A DNA stretch of 64,000 nucleotides, taken from Xanthostigma xanthostigma. Taxonomy: Eukaryota; Arthropoda; Insecta; Raphidioptera; Raphidiidae. The stretch covers positions 26,289,401-26,353,400 of the forward strand of contig OY754472.1 in NCBI GenBank assembly GCA_963575645.1, in the 5' to 3' direction. This document shows positions 1-12,049 of this stretch, in pieces. The notes beneath the pieces are model-generated. The model was not told the origin of the DNA. It saw only the letters and a list, made by a program, of their open reading frames with translations, and ran no database searches. Numbering within the stretch: the stretch's first letter is position 1; each line of letters starts with the position of its first letter. The translations under genes and the position numbers were made by a program.

Positions 1-165
1 CATTTGCCCCTAATTGTCATAAAGCATGTAAAAACTGCTTGTAGGCGTTAAAATAATGGTTAATATGCAGTTTGCATTTTCTTATGAGAGAATGATCCAA
101 ACCTGAATGTTATAGTGTAAGTAAACTTACCTTTGTGAAATAAAGCAATTTTGCCTATAAGGACT
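1..165 (+). repeat. Monomer subtype with GTAAGT-AA-ACTTAC dyad
   Basis: Representative of a subtype with GTAAGTAAACTTAC at 117-130 in place of the usual GTAAATAGACTTAC. The variant makes a perfect 6-bp inverted repeat with a 2-base spacer, followed by CTTTGTGAAAT or CTTTGTAAAAT in place of the usual CCTCATGAAAT. Other examples start near 3795, 8041 (tail), 24471 (tail, with TTTAAGTAAAC) and 37032. The subtype recurs in clusters that mark duplicated blocks. Whether the dyad has a function cannot be seen. Confidence 0.85.
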
Positions 166-495
166 CATTTGCACCTAATTGTCGTTAAGCATGTAAAAAC
201 TGCTTGTCTGCGTTAAAATAATGGTTAATATGCAGTTTGCATTTTCTTATGAGAGAATGATTTAAACCTGAATTATATAGTGTAAATAGACTAACCTTCA
301 TGAAATAAAGCAATTTTGCCTATAAGGACTCATTTGCCCCTAATTGTCATAAAGCATGTAAAAACTGCTTGTAGGCGTTAAAATAATGGTTAATATGCAG
401 TTTGCATTTTCTTATGAGAGAATGATTCAAACCTGAATGTTATAGTGTAAATAGACTTACCTTCATGAAATAAAGCAATTTTGCCTATAAGGACT

Positions 496-660
496 CATTT
501 GCCCCTAATTGTCATAAAGCATGTAAAAACTGCTTGTATGCGTTAAAATAATGGTTAATATGCAGTTTGCATTTTCTTATGAGATAATGATCCAAACCTA
601 AAAGATATAGTGTAAATAGACTAACCCTCATGAAATAAAGCAATTTTGCCTATAAGGACT
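496..660 (+). repeat. Monomer subtype with GAGATAATG and CCTAAAAGATATAG
   Basis: Representative of a distinctive subtype in which GAGAGAATG becomes GAGATAATG and CCTGAATGTTATAG becomes CCTAAAAGATATAG. It is usually followed by a monomer with AAGCTTG and GTTAAAATGCAG (for example at 661). The pair recurs at about 2325, 3151, 4290, 6450, 7275, 24190, 30290, 36375, 37860, 47150, 48305, 51770, 53915, 55070 and 58535. It is therefore a good tracer of shared ancestry between blocks. Confidence 0.85.
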
Positions 661-1485
661 CATTTGCACCTAATTGTCATAAAGCTTGTAAAAACTGCTT
701 GTCTGCGTTAAAATAATGGTTAAAATGCAGTTTGCATTTTCTTATGAGAGAATGATCCAAACCTGAATGTTATAGTGTAATTAGACTTACCCTCATGAAA
801 TAAAGCAATTTTGCCGATAAGGACTCATTTGCACCTAATTGTCGTAAAGCATGTAAAAACTGCTTGTTTGCTTCAAAATAATGGTTAATATGCAGTTTGC
901 ATTTTCTTATGAGAGAATGATCCAAACCTGAATGTTATAGTGTAAATAGACTTAACTTCATGAAATGAAGCAATTTTGCCTATAAGGACTCATTTGCCCT
1001 TAATTGTCATAAAGCATGTAAAAACTGCTTGTATGCGTTAAAATAATGGCTAATATGCAGTTTGCATTTTCTTATGAGAGAATGATCCAAACCTGAATGT
1101 TATAGTGTAAATAGACTTACCCTCATGAAATAAAGCAATTTTGCCTATAAAGGCTTATTTGCACCTAATTGTCGTAAAGCATGTAAAAACTGCTTGTCTG
1201 CGTTTAAATAATGGTTAATATGCAGTTTGCATTTTCTTATGAGAGAATGATCCAAACCTGAATGTTATAGTGTAAATAGACTTACCTTCATGAAATAAAG
1301 CAATTTTGCCTATAAGGACTCATTTGCCCCTAATTGTCATAAAGCATGTAAAAACTGCTTGTATGCGTTAAAATAATGGTTAATATGCAGTTTGCATTTT
1401 CTTATGAGAGAATGATCCATACCTGAATGGTATAGTGTAAATAGACTTACCCTCATGAAATAAAGCAATTTTGCCTATAAAGGCT

Positions 1486-1650
1486 TATTTGCACCTAATT
1501 GTCGTAAACCATGTAAAAACTGCTTGTCTGCGTGAAAATGATAGTCAATATTCAGTTTGCATTTTCTTATGAGAGAATGATCCAGACCTGAATATTATAG
1601 TGTAAATAGACTTACCCTCATGAAATAAAGCAATTTTGCCTATAAGGACT
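1486..1650 (+). repeat. Monomer subtype with AAACCATG and GTCAATATTCAG
   Basis: Representative of a subtype with GTCGTAAACCATG in place of GTCATAAAGCATG, followed by GTGAAAATGATAGTC and AATATTCAG. The ATGCAGTTTGCAT dyad becomes ATTCAGTTTGCAT, which breaks the palindrome. In most later copies the preceding monomer ends with AAATAATGCAATTTTG and the junction reads GGACTTAATTGC or GGACTTATTTGC. These linked changes span the monomer boundary. Many copies lie in 10000-24000 and 40800-45000. Confidence 0.85.
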
Positions 1651-2250
1651 CATTTGCCCCTAATTGCCATAAAGCATGTAAAAACTGCTTGTATGCGTTT
1701 AAATAATGGTTAATATGCAGTTTGCATTTTTTTATGAGAGAATGATCTAAACCTGAATGTTATAGTGTAAATAGACTTACCCTCATGAAATAAAGCAATT
1801 TTGCCTATAAGGACTCATTTGCACCTAATTGTCATAAAGCATGTAAAAACTGCTTGTATGCGTTAAAATAATGGTTAATATGCAGTTTGCATTTTCTTAT
1901 GAGAGAATGATCCAAACCTGATTGTTATAGTGTAAATAGACTTACCCTCATGAAATAATGCAATTTTGCCTATAAAGACTTATTTGCACCTAATTGTCGT
2001 AAAGCATGTAAAAACTGCTTGTCTGCGTGAAAATGATAGTCAATATTCAGTTTGCATTTTCTTATGAGAGAATGATCCAGACCTGAATATTATAGTGTAA
2101 ATAGACTTACCCTCATGAAATAAAGCAATTTTGCCTATAAGGACTCATTTGCCCCTAATTGCCATAAAGCATGTAAAAACTGCTTGTATGCGTTTAAATA
2201 ATGGTTAATATGCAGTTTGCATTTTTTTATGAGAGAATGATCTAAACCTG
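1486..2250 (+). repeat. Local 3-monomer duplication (495-bp shift)
   Basis: The run from about 1500 to 1750 recurs 495 bp downstream, at about 1995-2245. It shares the rare variants GATCCAGACC (at 1579 and 2074), TTGCCATAAAGC, GCGTTTAAATAATGG and the seven-T run before ATGAGAG followed by GATCTAAACC. 495 bp is exactly three monomers. The two copies differ at a few sites, for example AAACCATG in the first and AAAGCATG in the second. Confidence 0.8.
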
Positions 2251-3794
2251 AATGTTATAGTGTAAATAGACTAACCCTCATTAAATAAAGCAATTTTGCC
2301 TATCAGGACTCATTTGCACCTAATTGTCATAAAGCTTGTAAAAACTGCTTGTATGCGTTAAAATAATGGTTAATATGCAGTTTGCATTTTCTTATGAGAT
2401 AATGATCCAAACCTAAAAGATATAGTGTAAATAGACTAACCCTCATGAAATAAAGCAATTTTGCCTATAAGGACTCATTTGCACCTAATTGTCATAAAGC
2501 TTGTAAAAACTGCTTGTCTGCGTTAAAATAATGGTTAAAATGCAGTTTGCATTTTCTTATGAGAGAATGATCTAAACCTGAATGTTATAGTGTAAATAGA
2601 CTTACCCTCATGAAATAAAGCAATTTTGCCTATAAGGACTCATTTGCACCTAATTGTCATAAAGCATGTAAAAACTGCTTGTATGCGTTAAAATAATGGT
2701 TAATATGCAGTTTGCATTTTCTTATGAGAGAATGATCCAAAACTGAATGATATAGTGTAAATAGACTTACCTTCATGAAATAACACAATTTTGCTTATAA
2801 GGACTCATTTGCCCCTTATTGTCATAAAGCATGTAAAAACTGCTTGTATGCGTTAAAATAATATCTAATATGCAGTTTGCATTTTCTTATGACAGAATGA
2901 TCCAAACCTGAATGTTATAGTGTAAATAGACTTAACTTCATGAAATAAAGCAATTTTGCCTATAAGGACTCATTTGCACGCAATTGTCGTGAAGCATGTA
3001 AAAACTGCTTGTCTGCGTTAAAATGATAGTAAATATGCAGTTTGCATTTTCTTATGAGAGAATGATCCAAACCTGAATGTTATAGTGTAAATAGACTAAC
3101 CCTCATTAAATAAAGCAATTTTGCCTATCAGGACTCATTTGCACCTAATTGTCATAAAGCTTGTAAAAACTGCTTGTATGCGTTAAAATAATGGTTAATA
3201 TGCAGTTTGCATTTTCTTATGAGATAATGATCCAAACCTAAAAGATATAGTGTAAATAGACTAACCCTCATGAAATAAAGCAATTTTGCCTATAAGGACT
3301 CATTTGCACCTAATTGTCATAAAGCTTGTAAAAACTGCTTGTCTGCGTTAAAATAATGGTTAAAATGCAGTTTGCATTTTCTTATGAGAGAATGATCTAA
3401 ACCTGAATGTTATAGTGTAAATAGACTTAATCTCATGAAATAAAGCAATTTTGCCTATAAGGACTCATTTGCACCTAATTGTCATAAAGCATTAAAAACT
3501 GCTTGTATGCGTTAAAATAATGGTTAATATGCAGTTTGCATTTTCTTATGAGAGAATGATCCAAAACTGAATGATATAGTGTAAATAGACTTACCTTCAT
3601 GAAATAACACAATTTTGCTTATAAGGACTCATTTGCCCCTTATTGTCATAAAGCATGTAAAAACTGCTTGTATGCGTTAAAATAATATCTAATATGCAGT
3701 TTGCATTTTCTTATGACAGAATGATCCAAACCTGAATATTATAGTGTAAATAGACTTAACTTCATGAAATAAAGCAATTTTGCCTATAAGGACT
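2250..3794 (+). repeat. Local 5-monomer tandem duplication (825-bp shift)
   Basis: The run from about 2250 to 2940 recurs 825 bp (five monomers) downstream, at about 3085-3765. Shared rare variants include CTCATTAAATAAAG (ATTAAA at 2280 and 3105), CCTATCAGGAC, the GAGATAATG subtype, CCAAAACTGAATGATATAG, AATAACACAATTTTGC and AATAATATCTAATATG with GACAGAATG. The second copy carries a private 1-bp deletion at about 3491 (AAAGCATTAAAAACTG). Confidence 0.82.
2971..3135 (+). repeat. Monomer subtype with GCACGCAATTGTCGTGAAG
   Basis: Representative of the most diverged subtype near the monomer start: GCACGCAATTGTCGTGAAG replaces GCCCCTAATTGTCATAAAG. In nearly all copies the preceding monomer ends CTTTGTAAAATAAAG, so the linked cassette crosses the monomer junction (this copy is an exception, preceded by CTTCATGAAAT). 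Downstream, the cassette is joined to one of two alternatives: GTGAAAATGATAGAAAATATG with GTTTCCATT, or GTTAAAATGATAGTAAATATG with GTTTGCATT. This shows mosaic assembly of monomers. Confidence 0.85.
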
Positions 3795-4573
3795 CATTTG
3801 CCCCTAATTGTCATAAAGCATGTAAAAACTGCTTGTAGGCGTTAAAATAATGGTTAATATGCAGTTTGCATTTTCTTATGAGAGAATGATCCAAACCTGA
3901 ATGTTATAGTGTAAGTAAACTTACCTTTGTGAAATAAAGCAATTTTGCCTATAAGGACTCATTTGCACCTAATTGTCGTTAAGCATGTAAAAACTGCTTG
4001 TCTGCGTTAAAATAATGGTTAATATGCAGTTTGCATTTTCTTATGAGAGAATGATTTAAACCTGAATTATATAGTGTAAATAGACTAACCTTCATGAAAT
4101 AAAGCAATTTTGCCTATAAGGACTCATTTGCCCCTAATTGTCATAAAGCATGTAAAAACTGCTTGTAGGCGTTAAAATAATGGTTAATATGCAGTTTGCA
4201 TTTTCTTATGAGAGAATGATTCAAACCTGAATGTTATAGTGTAAATAGACTTACCTTCATGAAATAAAGCAATTTTGCCTATAAGGACTCATTTGCCCCT
4301 AATTGTCATAAAGCATGTAAAAACTGCTTGTATGCGTTAAAATAATGGTTAATATGCAGTTTGCATTTTCTTATGAGATAATGATCCAAACCTAAAAGAT
4401 ATAGTGTAAATAGACTAACCCTCATGAAATAAAGCAATTTTGCCTATAAGGACTCATTTGCACCTAATTGTCATAAAGCTTGTAAAAACTGCTTGTCTGC
4501 GTTAAAATAATGGTTAAAATGCAGTTTGCATTTTCTTATGAGAGAATGATCCAAACCTGAATGTTATAGTGTA
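3795..4573 (+). repeat. Copy 2 of 23-monomer repeat unit
   Basis: Second copy of bases 1-780, 3,794 bp downstream. It is directly preceded by the block with AATAATATCTAATATG and GACAGAATG. The same order of blocks is seen again at about 36880-37480, a shift of 33,237 bp from 3795 to 37032. An ancestral unit spanning this junction has therefore been copied to the middle of the window. Confidence 0.85.
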
Positions 4574-7564
4574 AATAGACTTACCTTCATGAAATAAAGC
4601 AATTTTGCCTATAAGGACTTATTTGCCCCTAATTGTCATAAAGCATGTAAAAACTGCTTGTATGCGTTAAAATATTGGTTAATATGCAGTTTGCATTTTC
4701 TTATTAGAGAATGATCCAAACCTGAATGTTATAGTGTAAATAGACTTACCCTCATGAAATAAAGCAATTTTGCCGATAAGGACTCATTTGCACCTAATTG
4801 TCATAAAGCTTGTAAAAACTGCTTGTATGCGTTAAAATAATAATTAATATGCCGTTTGCATTTTCTTATGAGAGAATGATCCAAACCTGAATGTTATAGT
4901 GTAAATAGACTTACCTTCATGAAATAAAGCAATTTTGCCTATAAGGACTTATTTGCCCCTAATTGTCATAAAGCATGTAAAAACTGCTTGTATGCGTTAA
5001 AATAATGGTTAATATGCAGTTTGCATTTTCTTATGAGAGAATGATCCAAACCTGAATGTTATAGTTTAAGTAAACTTACCTTTGTAAAATAAAGCAATTT
5101 TGCCTATAAGGACTCATTTGTCCCTAATTGTCATAAAGCATGTAAAAACTGCTTGTATGCGTTAAAATAATGGTTAATATGCAGTTTGCATTTTCTTATG
5201 AGAGAATGATCCAAACCTGAATGTTATAGTGTAAATAGACTTACCTTTGTAAAATAAAGCAATTTTGCCTATAAGGACTCATTTGCACGCAATTGTCGTG
5301 AAGCATGTAAAAACTGCTTGTATGCGTTAAAATATTGGTTAATATGCAGTTTGCATTTTCTTATTAGAGAATGATCCAAACCTGAATGTTATAGTGTAAA
5401 TAGACTTACCCTCATGAAATAAAGCAATTTTGCCGATAAGGACTCATTTGCACCTAATTGTCATAAAGCATGTAAAAACTGCTTGTATGCGTTAAAATAA
5501 TAGTTAATATGCAGTTTGCATTTTCTTGTGAGAGAATGATCCAAACCTGAATGTTATAGTGTAAGTAACCTTACCTTTGTAAAATAAAGCAATTTTGCCT
5601 ATAAGGACTCATTTGCACCTAATTGTCGTAAAGCATGTAAAAACTGCTTGTCTGCGTTAAGATAATGGTTAATATGCAGTTTGCATTTTCTTATGAGAGA
5701 ATAATCCAAACCTGAATGTTATAGTGTAAATAGACTAACCTTCATGAAATAAAGCAATTTTGCCTATAAGGACTCATTTGCCCCTAATTGTCATAAAGCA
5801 TGTAAAAACTGCTTGTATGCGTTTAAATAATGGTTAATATGCAGTTTGCATTTTCTTATGAGAGAATGATCCAAACCTGAATGATATAGTGTAAATAGAC
5901 TTACCCTCATGAAATAAAGCAATTTTGCCTATAAGGACTCATTTGCACCTAATTGTCATAAAGCTTGTAAAAACTGCTTGTCTGCGTTAAAATAATGGTA
6001 TAAATGCAGTTTGCATTTTCTTATGAGAGAATGATCTAAACCTGAATGTTATAGTGTAAATAGACTTACCCTCATGAAATAAAGCAATTTTGCCTATAAG
6101 GACTCATTTGCACCTAATTGTCACAAAGCATGTAAAAACTGCTTGTATGCGTTAAAATAATGGTTAATATGCAGTTTGCATTTTCTTATGAGAGAATGAT
6201 CCAAAACTGAATGATATAGTGTAAATAGACTTACCTTCATGAAATAACACAATTTTGCTTATAAGGACTCATTTGCCCCTTATTGTCATAAAGCATGTAA
6301 AAACTGCTTGTATGCGTTAAAATAATATCTAATATGCAGTTTGCATTTTCTTATGAGAGAATGATCCAAACCTGAATGTTATAGTGTAAATAGACTAACC
6401 CTCATGAAATAAAGCAATTTTGCCTATCAGGACTCATTTGCACCTAATTGTCATAAAGCTTGTAAAAACTGCTTGTATGCGTTAAAATAATGGTTAATAT
6501 GCAGTTTGCATTTTCTTATGAGATAATGATCCAAACCTAAAAGATATAGTGTAAATAGACTAACCCTCATGAAATAAAGCAATTTTGCCTATAAGGACTC
6601 ATTTGCACCTAATTGTCATAAAGCTTGTAAAAACTGCTTGTCTGCGTTAAAATAATGGTTAAAATGCAGTTTGCATTTTCTTATGAGAGAATGATCCAAA
6701 CCTGAATGTTATAGTGTAATTAGACTAACCCTCATGAAATAAAGCAATTTTGCCGATAAGGACTCATTTGCACGCAATTGTCGTGAAGCATGTAAAAACT
6801 GCTTGTATGCGTTAAAATATTGGTTAATATGCAGTTTGCATTTTCTTATTAGAGAATGATCCAAACCTGAATGTTATAGTGTAAATAGACTAACCTTCAT
6901 GAAATAAAGCAATTTTGCCTATAAGGACTCATTTGCCCCTAATTGTCATAAAGCATGTAAAAACTGCTTGTATGCGTTTAAATAATGGTTAATATGCAGT
7001 TTGCATTTTCTTATGAGAGAATGATCCAAACCTGAATGATATAGTGTAAATAGACTTACCCTCATGAAATAAAGCAATTTTGCCTATAAGGACTCATTTG
7101 CCCCTAATTGTCATAAAGCATGTAAAAACTGCTTGTATGCGTTAAAATAATGGTTAATATGCAGTTTGCATTTTCTTATGAGAGAATGATCCAAACCTGA
7201 ATGTTATAGTGTAAATAGACTAACCCTCATGAAATAAAGCAATTTTGCCTATCAGGACTCATTTGCACCTAATTGTCATAAAGCTTGTAAAAACTCCTTG
7301 TATGCGTTAAAATAATGGTTAATATGCAGTTTGCATTTTCTTATGAGATAATGATCCAAACCTAAAAGATATAGTGTAAATAGACTAACCCTCATGAAAT
7401 AAAGCAATTTTGCCTATAAGGACTCATTTGCACCTAATTGTCGTAAAGCATGTAAAAACTGCTTGTCTGCTTTAAAATAATGGTTAATATGCAGTTTACA
7501 TTTTCTTATGAGAGAATGATCCAAACCTGAATGTTATAGTGTAAATAGACTTAACTTCATGAAA

Positions 7565-8525
7565 TAAAGCAATTTTGCCTATAAGGACTCATTTGCCCCT
7601 AATTGTCATAAAGCATGTAAAAACTGCTTGTATGCGTTAAAATAATGGCTAATATGCAGTTTGCATTTTCTTATGAGAGAATGATCCAAACCTGAATGTT
7701 ATAGTGTAAATAGACTTACCTTTGTAAAATAAAGCAATTTTGCCTATAAGGACTCATTTGCACGCAATTGTCGTGAAGCATGTAAAAACTGCTTGTCTGC
7801 GTGAAAATGATAGAAAATATGCAGTTTCCATTTTCTTATGAGAGAATGATCCAAACCTGAATGTTATAGTGTAAATAGACTTAACTTCATGAAATAAAGC
7901 AATTTTGCCTATAAGGACTCATTTGCCCCTAATTGTCATAAAGCATGTAAAAACTGCTTGTATGCGTTAAAATAATGGCTAATATGCAGTTTGCATTTTC
8001 TTGTGAGAGAATGATCCAAACCTGAATGTTATAGTGTAAGTAAACTTACCTTTGTAAAATAAAGCAATTTTGCCTATAAGGACTCATTTGCACCTAATTG
8101 TCGTAAAGCATGTAAAAACTGCTTGTCTGCGTTAAAATAATGGTTAATATGCAGTTTGCATTTTCTTATGAGAGAATAATCCAAACCTGAATATTATAGT
8201 GTAAATAGACTAACCCTCATGAAATAAAGCAATTTTGCCTATAAGGACTCATTTGCCCCTAATTGTCATAAAGCATGTAAAAACTGCTTGTATGCGTTAA
8301 AATAATGGCTAATATGCAGTTTGCATTTTCTTATGAGAGAATGATCCAAACCTGAATGTTATAGTGTAAATAGACTTACCTTTGTAAAATAAAGCAATTT
8401 TGCCTATAAGGACTCATTTGCACGCAATTGTCGTGAAGCATGTAAAAACTGCTTGTCTGCGTGAAAATGATAGAAAATATGCAGTTTCCATTTTCTTATG
8501 AGAGAATGATCCAAACCTGAATGGT
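7565..8525 (+). repeat. 4-monomer duplication (660-bp shift)
   Basis: About 7565-7865 recurs exactly 660 bp (four monomers) downstream at 8225-8525. Both copies include AATAATGGCTAATATG, CTTTGTAAAAT, the GCACGC cassette and GTGAAAATGATAGAAAATATG with GTTTCCATT (at 7801 and 8461). The copies part where the first reads CTGAATGTTATAG and the second CTGAATGGTATAG. Confidence 0.75.
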
Positions 8526-11330
8526 ATAGTGTAAATAGACTTACCCTCATGAAATAATGCAATTTTGTCTATAAGGACTTATTTGCACCTAATTGTCGTA
8601 AACCATGTAAAAACTGCTTGTCTGCGTGAAAATGATAGTCAATATTCAGTTTGCATTTTCTTATGAGAGAATGATCCAAACCTGAATATTATAGTGTAAA
8701 TAGACTTACCCTCATGAAATAAAGCAATTTTGCCTATAATGGTTAATATGCAGTTTGCATTTTTTTATGAGAGAATGATCTAAACCTGAATGTTATAGTG
8801 TAAATAGACTTACCCTCATGAAATAAAGCAATTTTGCCTATAAGGACTCATTTGCACCTAATTGTCATAAAGCATGTAAAAACTGCTTGTATGCGTTAAA
8901 ATAATGGTTAATATGCAGTTTGCATTTTCTTATGAGAGAATGATCCAAACCTGAATGATATAGTGTAAATAGACTTAACTTCATGAAATAACACAATTTT
9001 GCCTATAAGGACTCATTTGCCCCTAATTGTCATAAAGCATGTAAAAACTGCTTGTATGCGTTAAAATAATGGTTAATATGCAGTTTGCATTTTCTTATGA
9101 GAGAATGATCCAAACCTGAATGTTACAGTCTAAATAGACTTACCTTTGTAAAATAAAGCAATTTTGCCTATAAGGACTGATTTGCACGCAATTGTCGTGA
9201 AGCATGTAAAAACTGCTTGTCTGCGTTAAAATGATAGTAAATATGCAGTTTGCATTTTCTTATGAGAGAATGATCCAAACCTGAATGTTATAGTGTAAAT
9301 AGACTAACCCTCATGAAATAAAGCAATTTTGCCTATAAGGACTCATTTGCACCTAATTGTCATAAAGCTTGTAAAAACTGCTTGTATGCGTTAAAATAAT
9401 GGTTAATATGCAGTTTGCATTTTCTTATGAGAGAATAATCCAAACCTGAATTATATAGTGTAAATAGACTTATATTCATAAAATAAAGCAATTTTGCCTA
9501 TAAAGACTCATTTGCCCCTCATTGTCATAAAGCATGTAAAAACTGCTTGTATGCGTTAAAATAATGGTTAATATGCAGTTTGCATTTTCTTATGAGTGAA
9601 TGATCCAAACCTGAATGTTATAGTGTAAATTGACTTACCTTTGTAAAATAAAGCAATTTTGCCTATAAGGACTCATTTGCACGCAATAGTCGTGCAGCAT
9701 GTAAAAACTGCTTGTCTGCGTTAAAATAATGGTTAATATGCAGTTTGCATTTTCTTATGAGAGAATAATCCAAACCTGAATAATATAGTGTTAATAGACT
9801 AACCTTCATGAAATAAAGCAATTTTGCCTATAAGGACTCATTTGCACCTAATTGTCATAAAGCTTGTAAAAACTGCTTGTATGCGTTAAAATAATAGTAA
9901 ATATGCAGTTTGCATTTTCTTATGAGAGAATGATCCAAACCTAATTGTTATAGTGTAAATAGACTAACCCTCATGAAATAAAGCAATTTTGCCTATAAGG
10001 ACTCATTTGCCCCTAATTGTCATAAAGCATGTAAAAACTGCTTTTATGCGTTAAAATGATAGTAAATATGCAGTTTGCATTTTCTTATGAGAGAATGATC
10101 CAAACCTAAATGTTATAGTGTAAATAGACTAACCCTCATGAAATAAAGCAATTTTGCCTATAAGGACTCATTTGCACCTAATTGTCATAAAGCTTGTAAA
10201 AACTGTTTGTATGCGTTAAAATAATAGTTAATATGCAGTTTGCATTTTCTTATGAGAGAATGATCCAAACCTGAATGTTACAGTGTAAATAGACTAACCC
10301 TCATGAAATAAAGCAATTTTGCCTATCAGGACTTATTTGCACCTAATTGTCATAAAGCTTGTAAAAACTGCTTGTCTGCGTGAAAATGATAGAAAATATG
10401 CAGTTTCCATTTTCTTATGAGAGAATGATCCAAACCTGAATGTTATAGTGTAAATAGACTTACCCTCATGAAATAAAGCAATTTTGCCTATAAGGACTCA
10501 TTTGCCCCTAATTGTCATAAAGCATATAAAAACTGCTTGTATGCGTTAAAATAATGGTTAATATGCAGTTTGCATTTTCTTATGAGAGAATGATCCAAAC
10601 CTGAATGTTATAGTGTAAATAGACTTACCTTTGTAAAATAAAGCAATTTTGCCTATAAGGACTCATTTGCACGCAATTGTCGTGAAGCATGTAAAAACTG
10701 CTTGTCTGCGTGAAAATGATAGAAAATATGCAGTTTCCATTTTCTTATGAGAGAATGATCCAAACCTGAATGTTATAGTGTAAATAGACTTACCCTCATG
10801 AAATAAAGCAATTTTGCCTATAAAGACTTATTTGCACCTAATTGTCGTAAAGCATGTAAAAACTGCTTGTCTGCGTTTAAATAATGGTTAATATGCAGTT
10901 TGCATTTTCTTATTAGAGAATGATCCAAACCTGAATGTTATAGTGTAAATAGACTTACCTTCTTGAAATAAAGCAATTTTGCCTATAAGGACTCATTTGC
11001 CCCTAATTGTCATAAAGCATGTAAACACTGCTTGTATGCGTTAAAATAATGGTTAATATGCAGTTTGCATTTTCTTATGAGAGAATGATCCAAACCTGAT
11101 TGTTATAGTGTAAATAGACTTACCTTCATGAAATAATGCAATGTTGCCTATAAGGACTTAATTGCACCTAATTGTCGTAAACCATGTAAAAACTGCTTGT
11201 CTGCGTGAAAATGATAGTCAATATTCAGTTTGCATTTTCTTATGAGAGAATGATCCAAACCTGAATATTATAGTGTAAATAGACTTACCCTCATGAAATA
11301 AAGCAATTTTGCCTATAAGGACTCATTTGC
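8235..11330 (+). repeat. Copy 1 of 25-monomer-shift block
   Basis: This block matches about 12298-15454. The nominal shift is 4,124 bp (25 monomers minus a 1-bp deletion at about 11572 in a T run); it is 4,063 bp upstream of 8740 because of the 61-bp deletion. Diagnostic shared variants are CTTATATTCATAAAATAAAG (9470 and 13594), GAGTGAATGATCC, CAATAGTCGTG, CTGCTTTTATGCG, CTGTTTGTATGCG, AAGCATATAAAAACTG and CTTCTTGAAATAAAG. The block ends where the first copy reads GCACCTAATTGTCG and the second GCCTCTAATTGTC. Confidence 0.85.
8580..8848 (+). repeat. Fused monomer with a 61-bp internal deletion
   Basis: Two adjacent monomers, expected to span 330 bp, occupy only 269 bp. At about 8738-8741 the sequence jumps from CCTATAA straight to TGGTTAATATG. 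The last six bases of one monomer and the first 55 of the next are missing. The paralogous block 4,124 bp downstream keeps the missing part at about 12800-12861. Short homology (ATA/TAATGG) at the junction suggests a microhomology-mediated deletion. It is by far the largest indel within the satellite in this window. Confidence 0.92.
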
Positions 11331-12049
11331 ACCTAATTGTCGTAAAGCATGTAAAAACTGCTTGTCTGCGTTAAAATAATGGTTAATATGCAGTTTGCAT
11401 TTTCTTATGAGAGAATAATCCAAACCTGAATATTATAGTGTAAATAGACTAACCCTCATGAAATAAAGCAATTTTGCCTATAAGGACTCATTTGTGCCTA
11501 ATTGTCATAAAGCATGTAAAAACTGCTTGTATGCGTTAAAATAATGGTTAATATGCAGTTTGCATTTTTTATGAGAGAATGATCTAAACCTGAATGTTAT
11601 AGTGTAAATAGACTTACCCTCATGAAATAAAGCAATTTTGCCTATAAGGACTCATTTGCACCTAATTGTCATAAAGCATGTAAAAACTGCTTGTATGCGA
11701 TTAAATAATGGTTAATATGCAGTTTGCATTTTCTTATGAGAGAATGATCCAAACCTGAATGATATAGTGTAAATAGACTTACCTTCATGAAATAAAGCAA
11801 TTTTGCCTATAAGGACTCATTTGCCCCTAATTGTCATAAAGCATGTAAAAACTGCTTGTATGCGTTAAAATAATGGTTAATATGCAGTTTGCATTTTCTT
11901 ATGAGAGAATGATCCAAACCTGAATGTTATAGTCTAAATAGACTTACCTTTGTAAAATAAAGCAATTTTGCCTATAAGGACTCATTTGCACGCAATTGTC
12001 GTGAAGCATGTAAAAACTGCTTGTCTGCGTTAAAATGATAGTAAATATG

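Larger units (their letters stand above)
1..780 (+). repeat. Copy 1 of 23-monomer repeat unit (shift 3,794 bp)
   Basis: Bases 1-780 match 3795-4573 nearly base for base, including GTAGGCG, the GTAAGTAAACTTAC dyad, GTCGTTAAGC, GATTTAAACCTGAATTATATAG and the GAGATAATG subtype. The shift of 3,794 bp equals 23 monomers minus the 1-bp deletion near 3491. The copies part at about 780, where the first reads GTAATTAGAC and the second GTAAATAGAC. A third copy of the junction region lies at about 36330-37480. Confidence 0.85.

Noticed and set aside
66-80. POU-octamer-like site (TTTGCAT, reverse ATGCAAA) in each monomer
   Set aside because: Most monomers read GTTTGCAT, which is 7 of 8 matches. In a 32% G+C repeat such a match is expected by chance and there is no gene nearby to regulate.
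117-122. GTAAGT as a 5' splice site
   Set aside because: It is a recurring satellite variant with no exon, reading frame or transcript context.
1-165. CENP-B box
   Set aside because: I found no match to the TTCG....A..CGGG core in the common monomer or in the variants read.
1-8000. CRISPR-like or other prokaryotic repeat array
   Set aside because: The units are contiguous 165-bp near-identical copies with no unique spacers and no associated genes. This is satellite DNA, not a repeat-spacer array.
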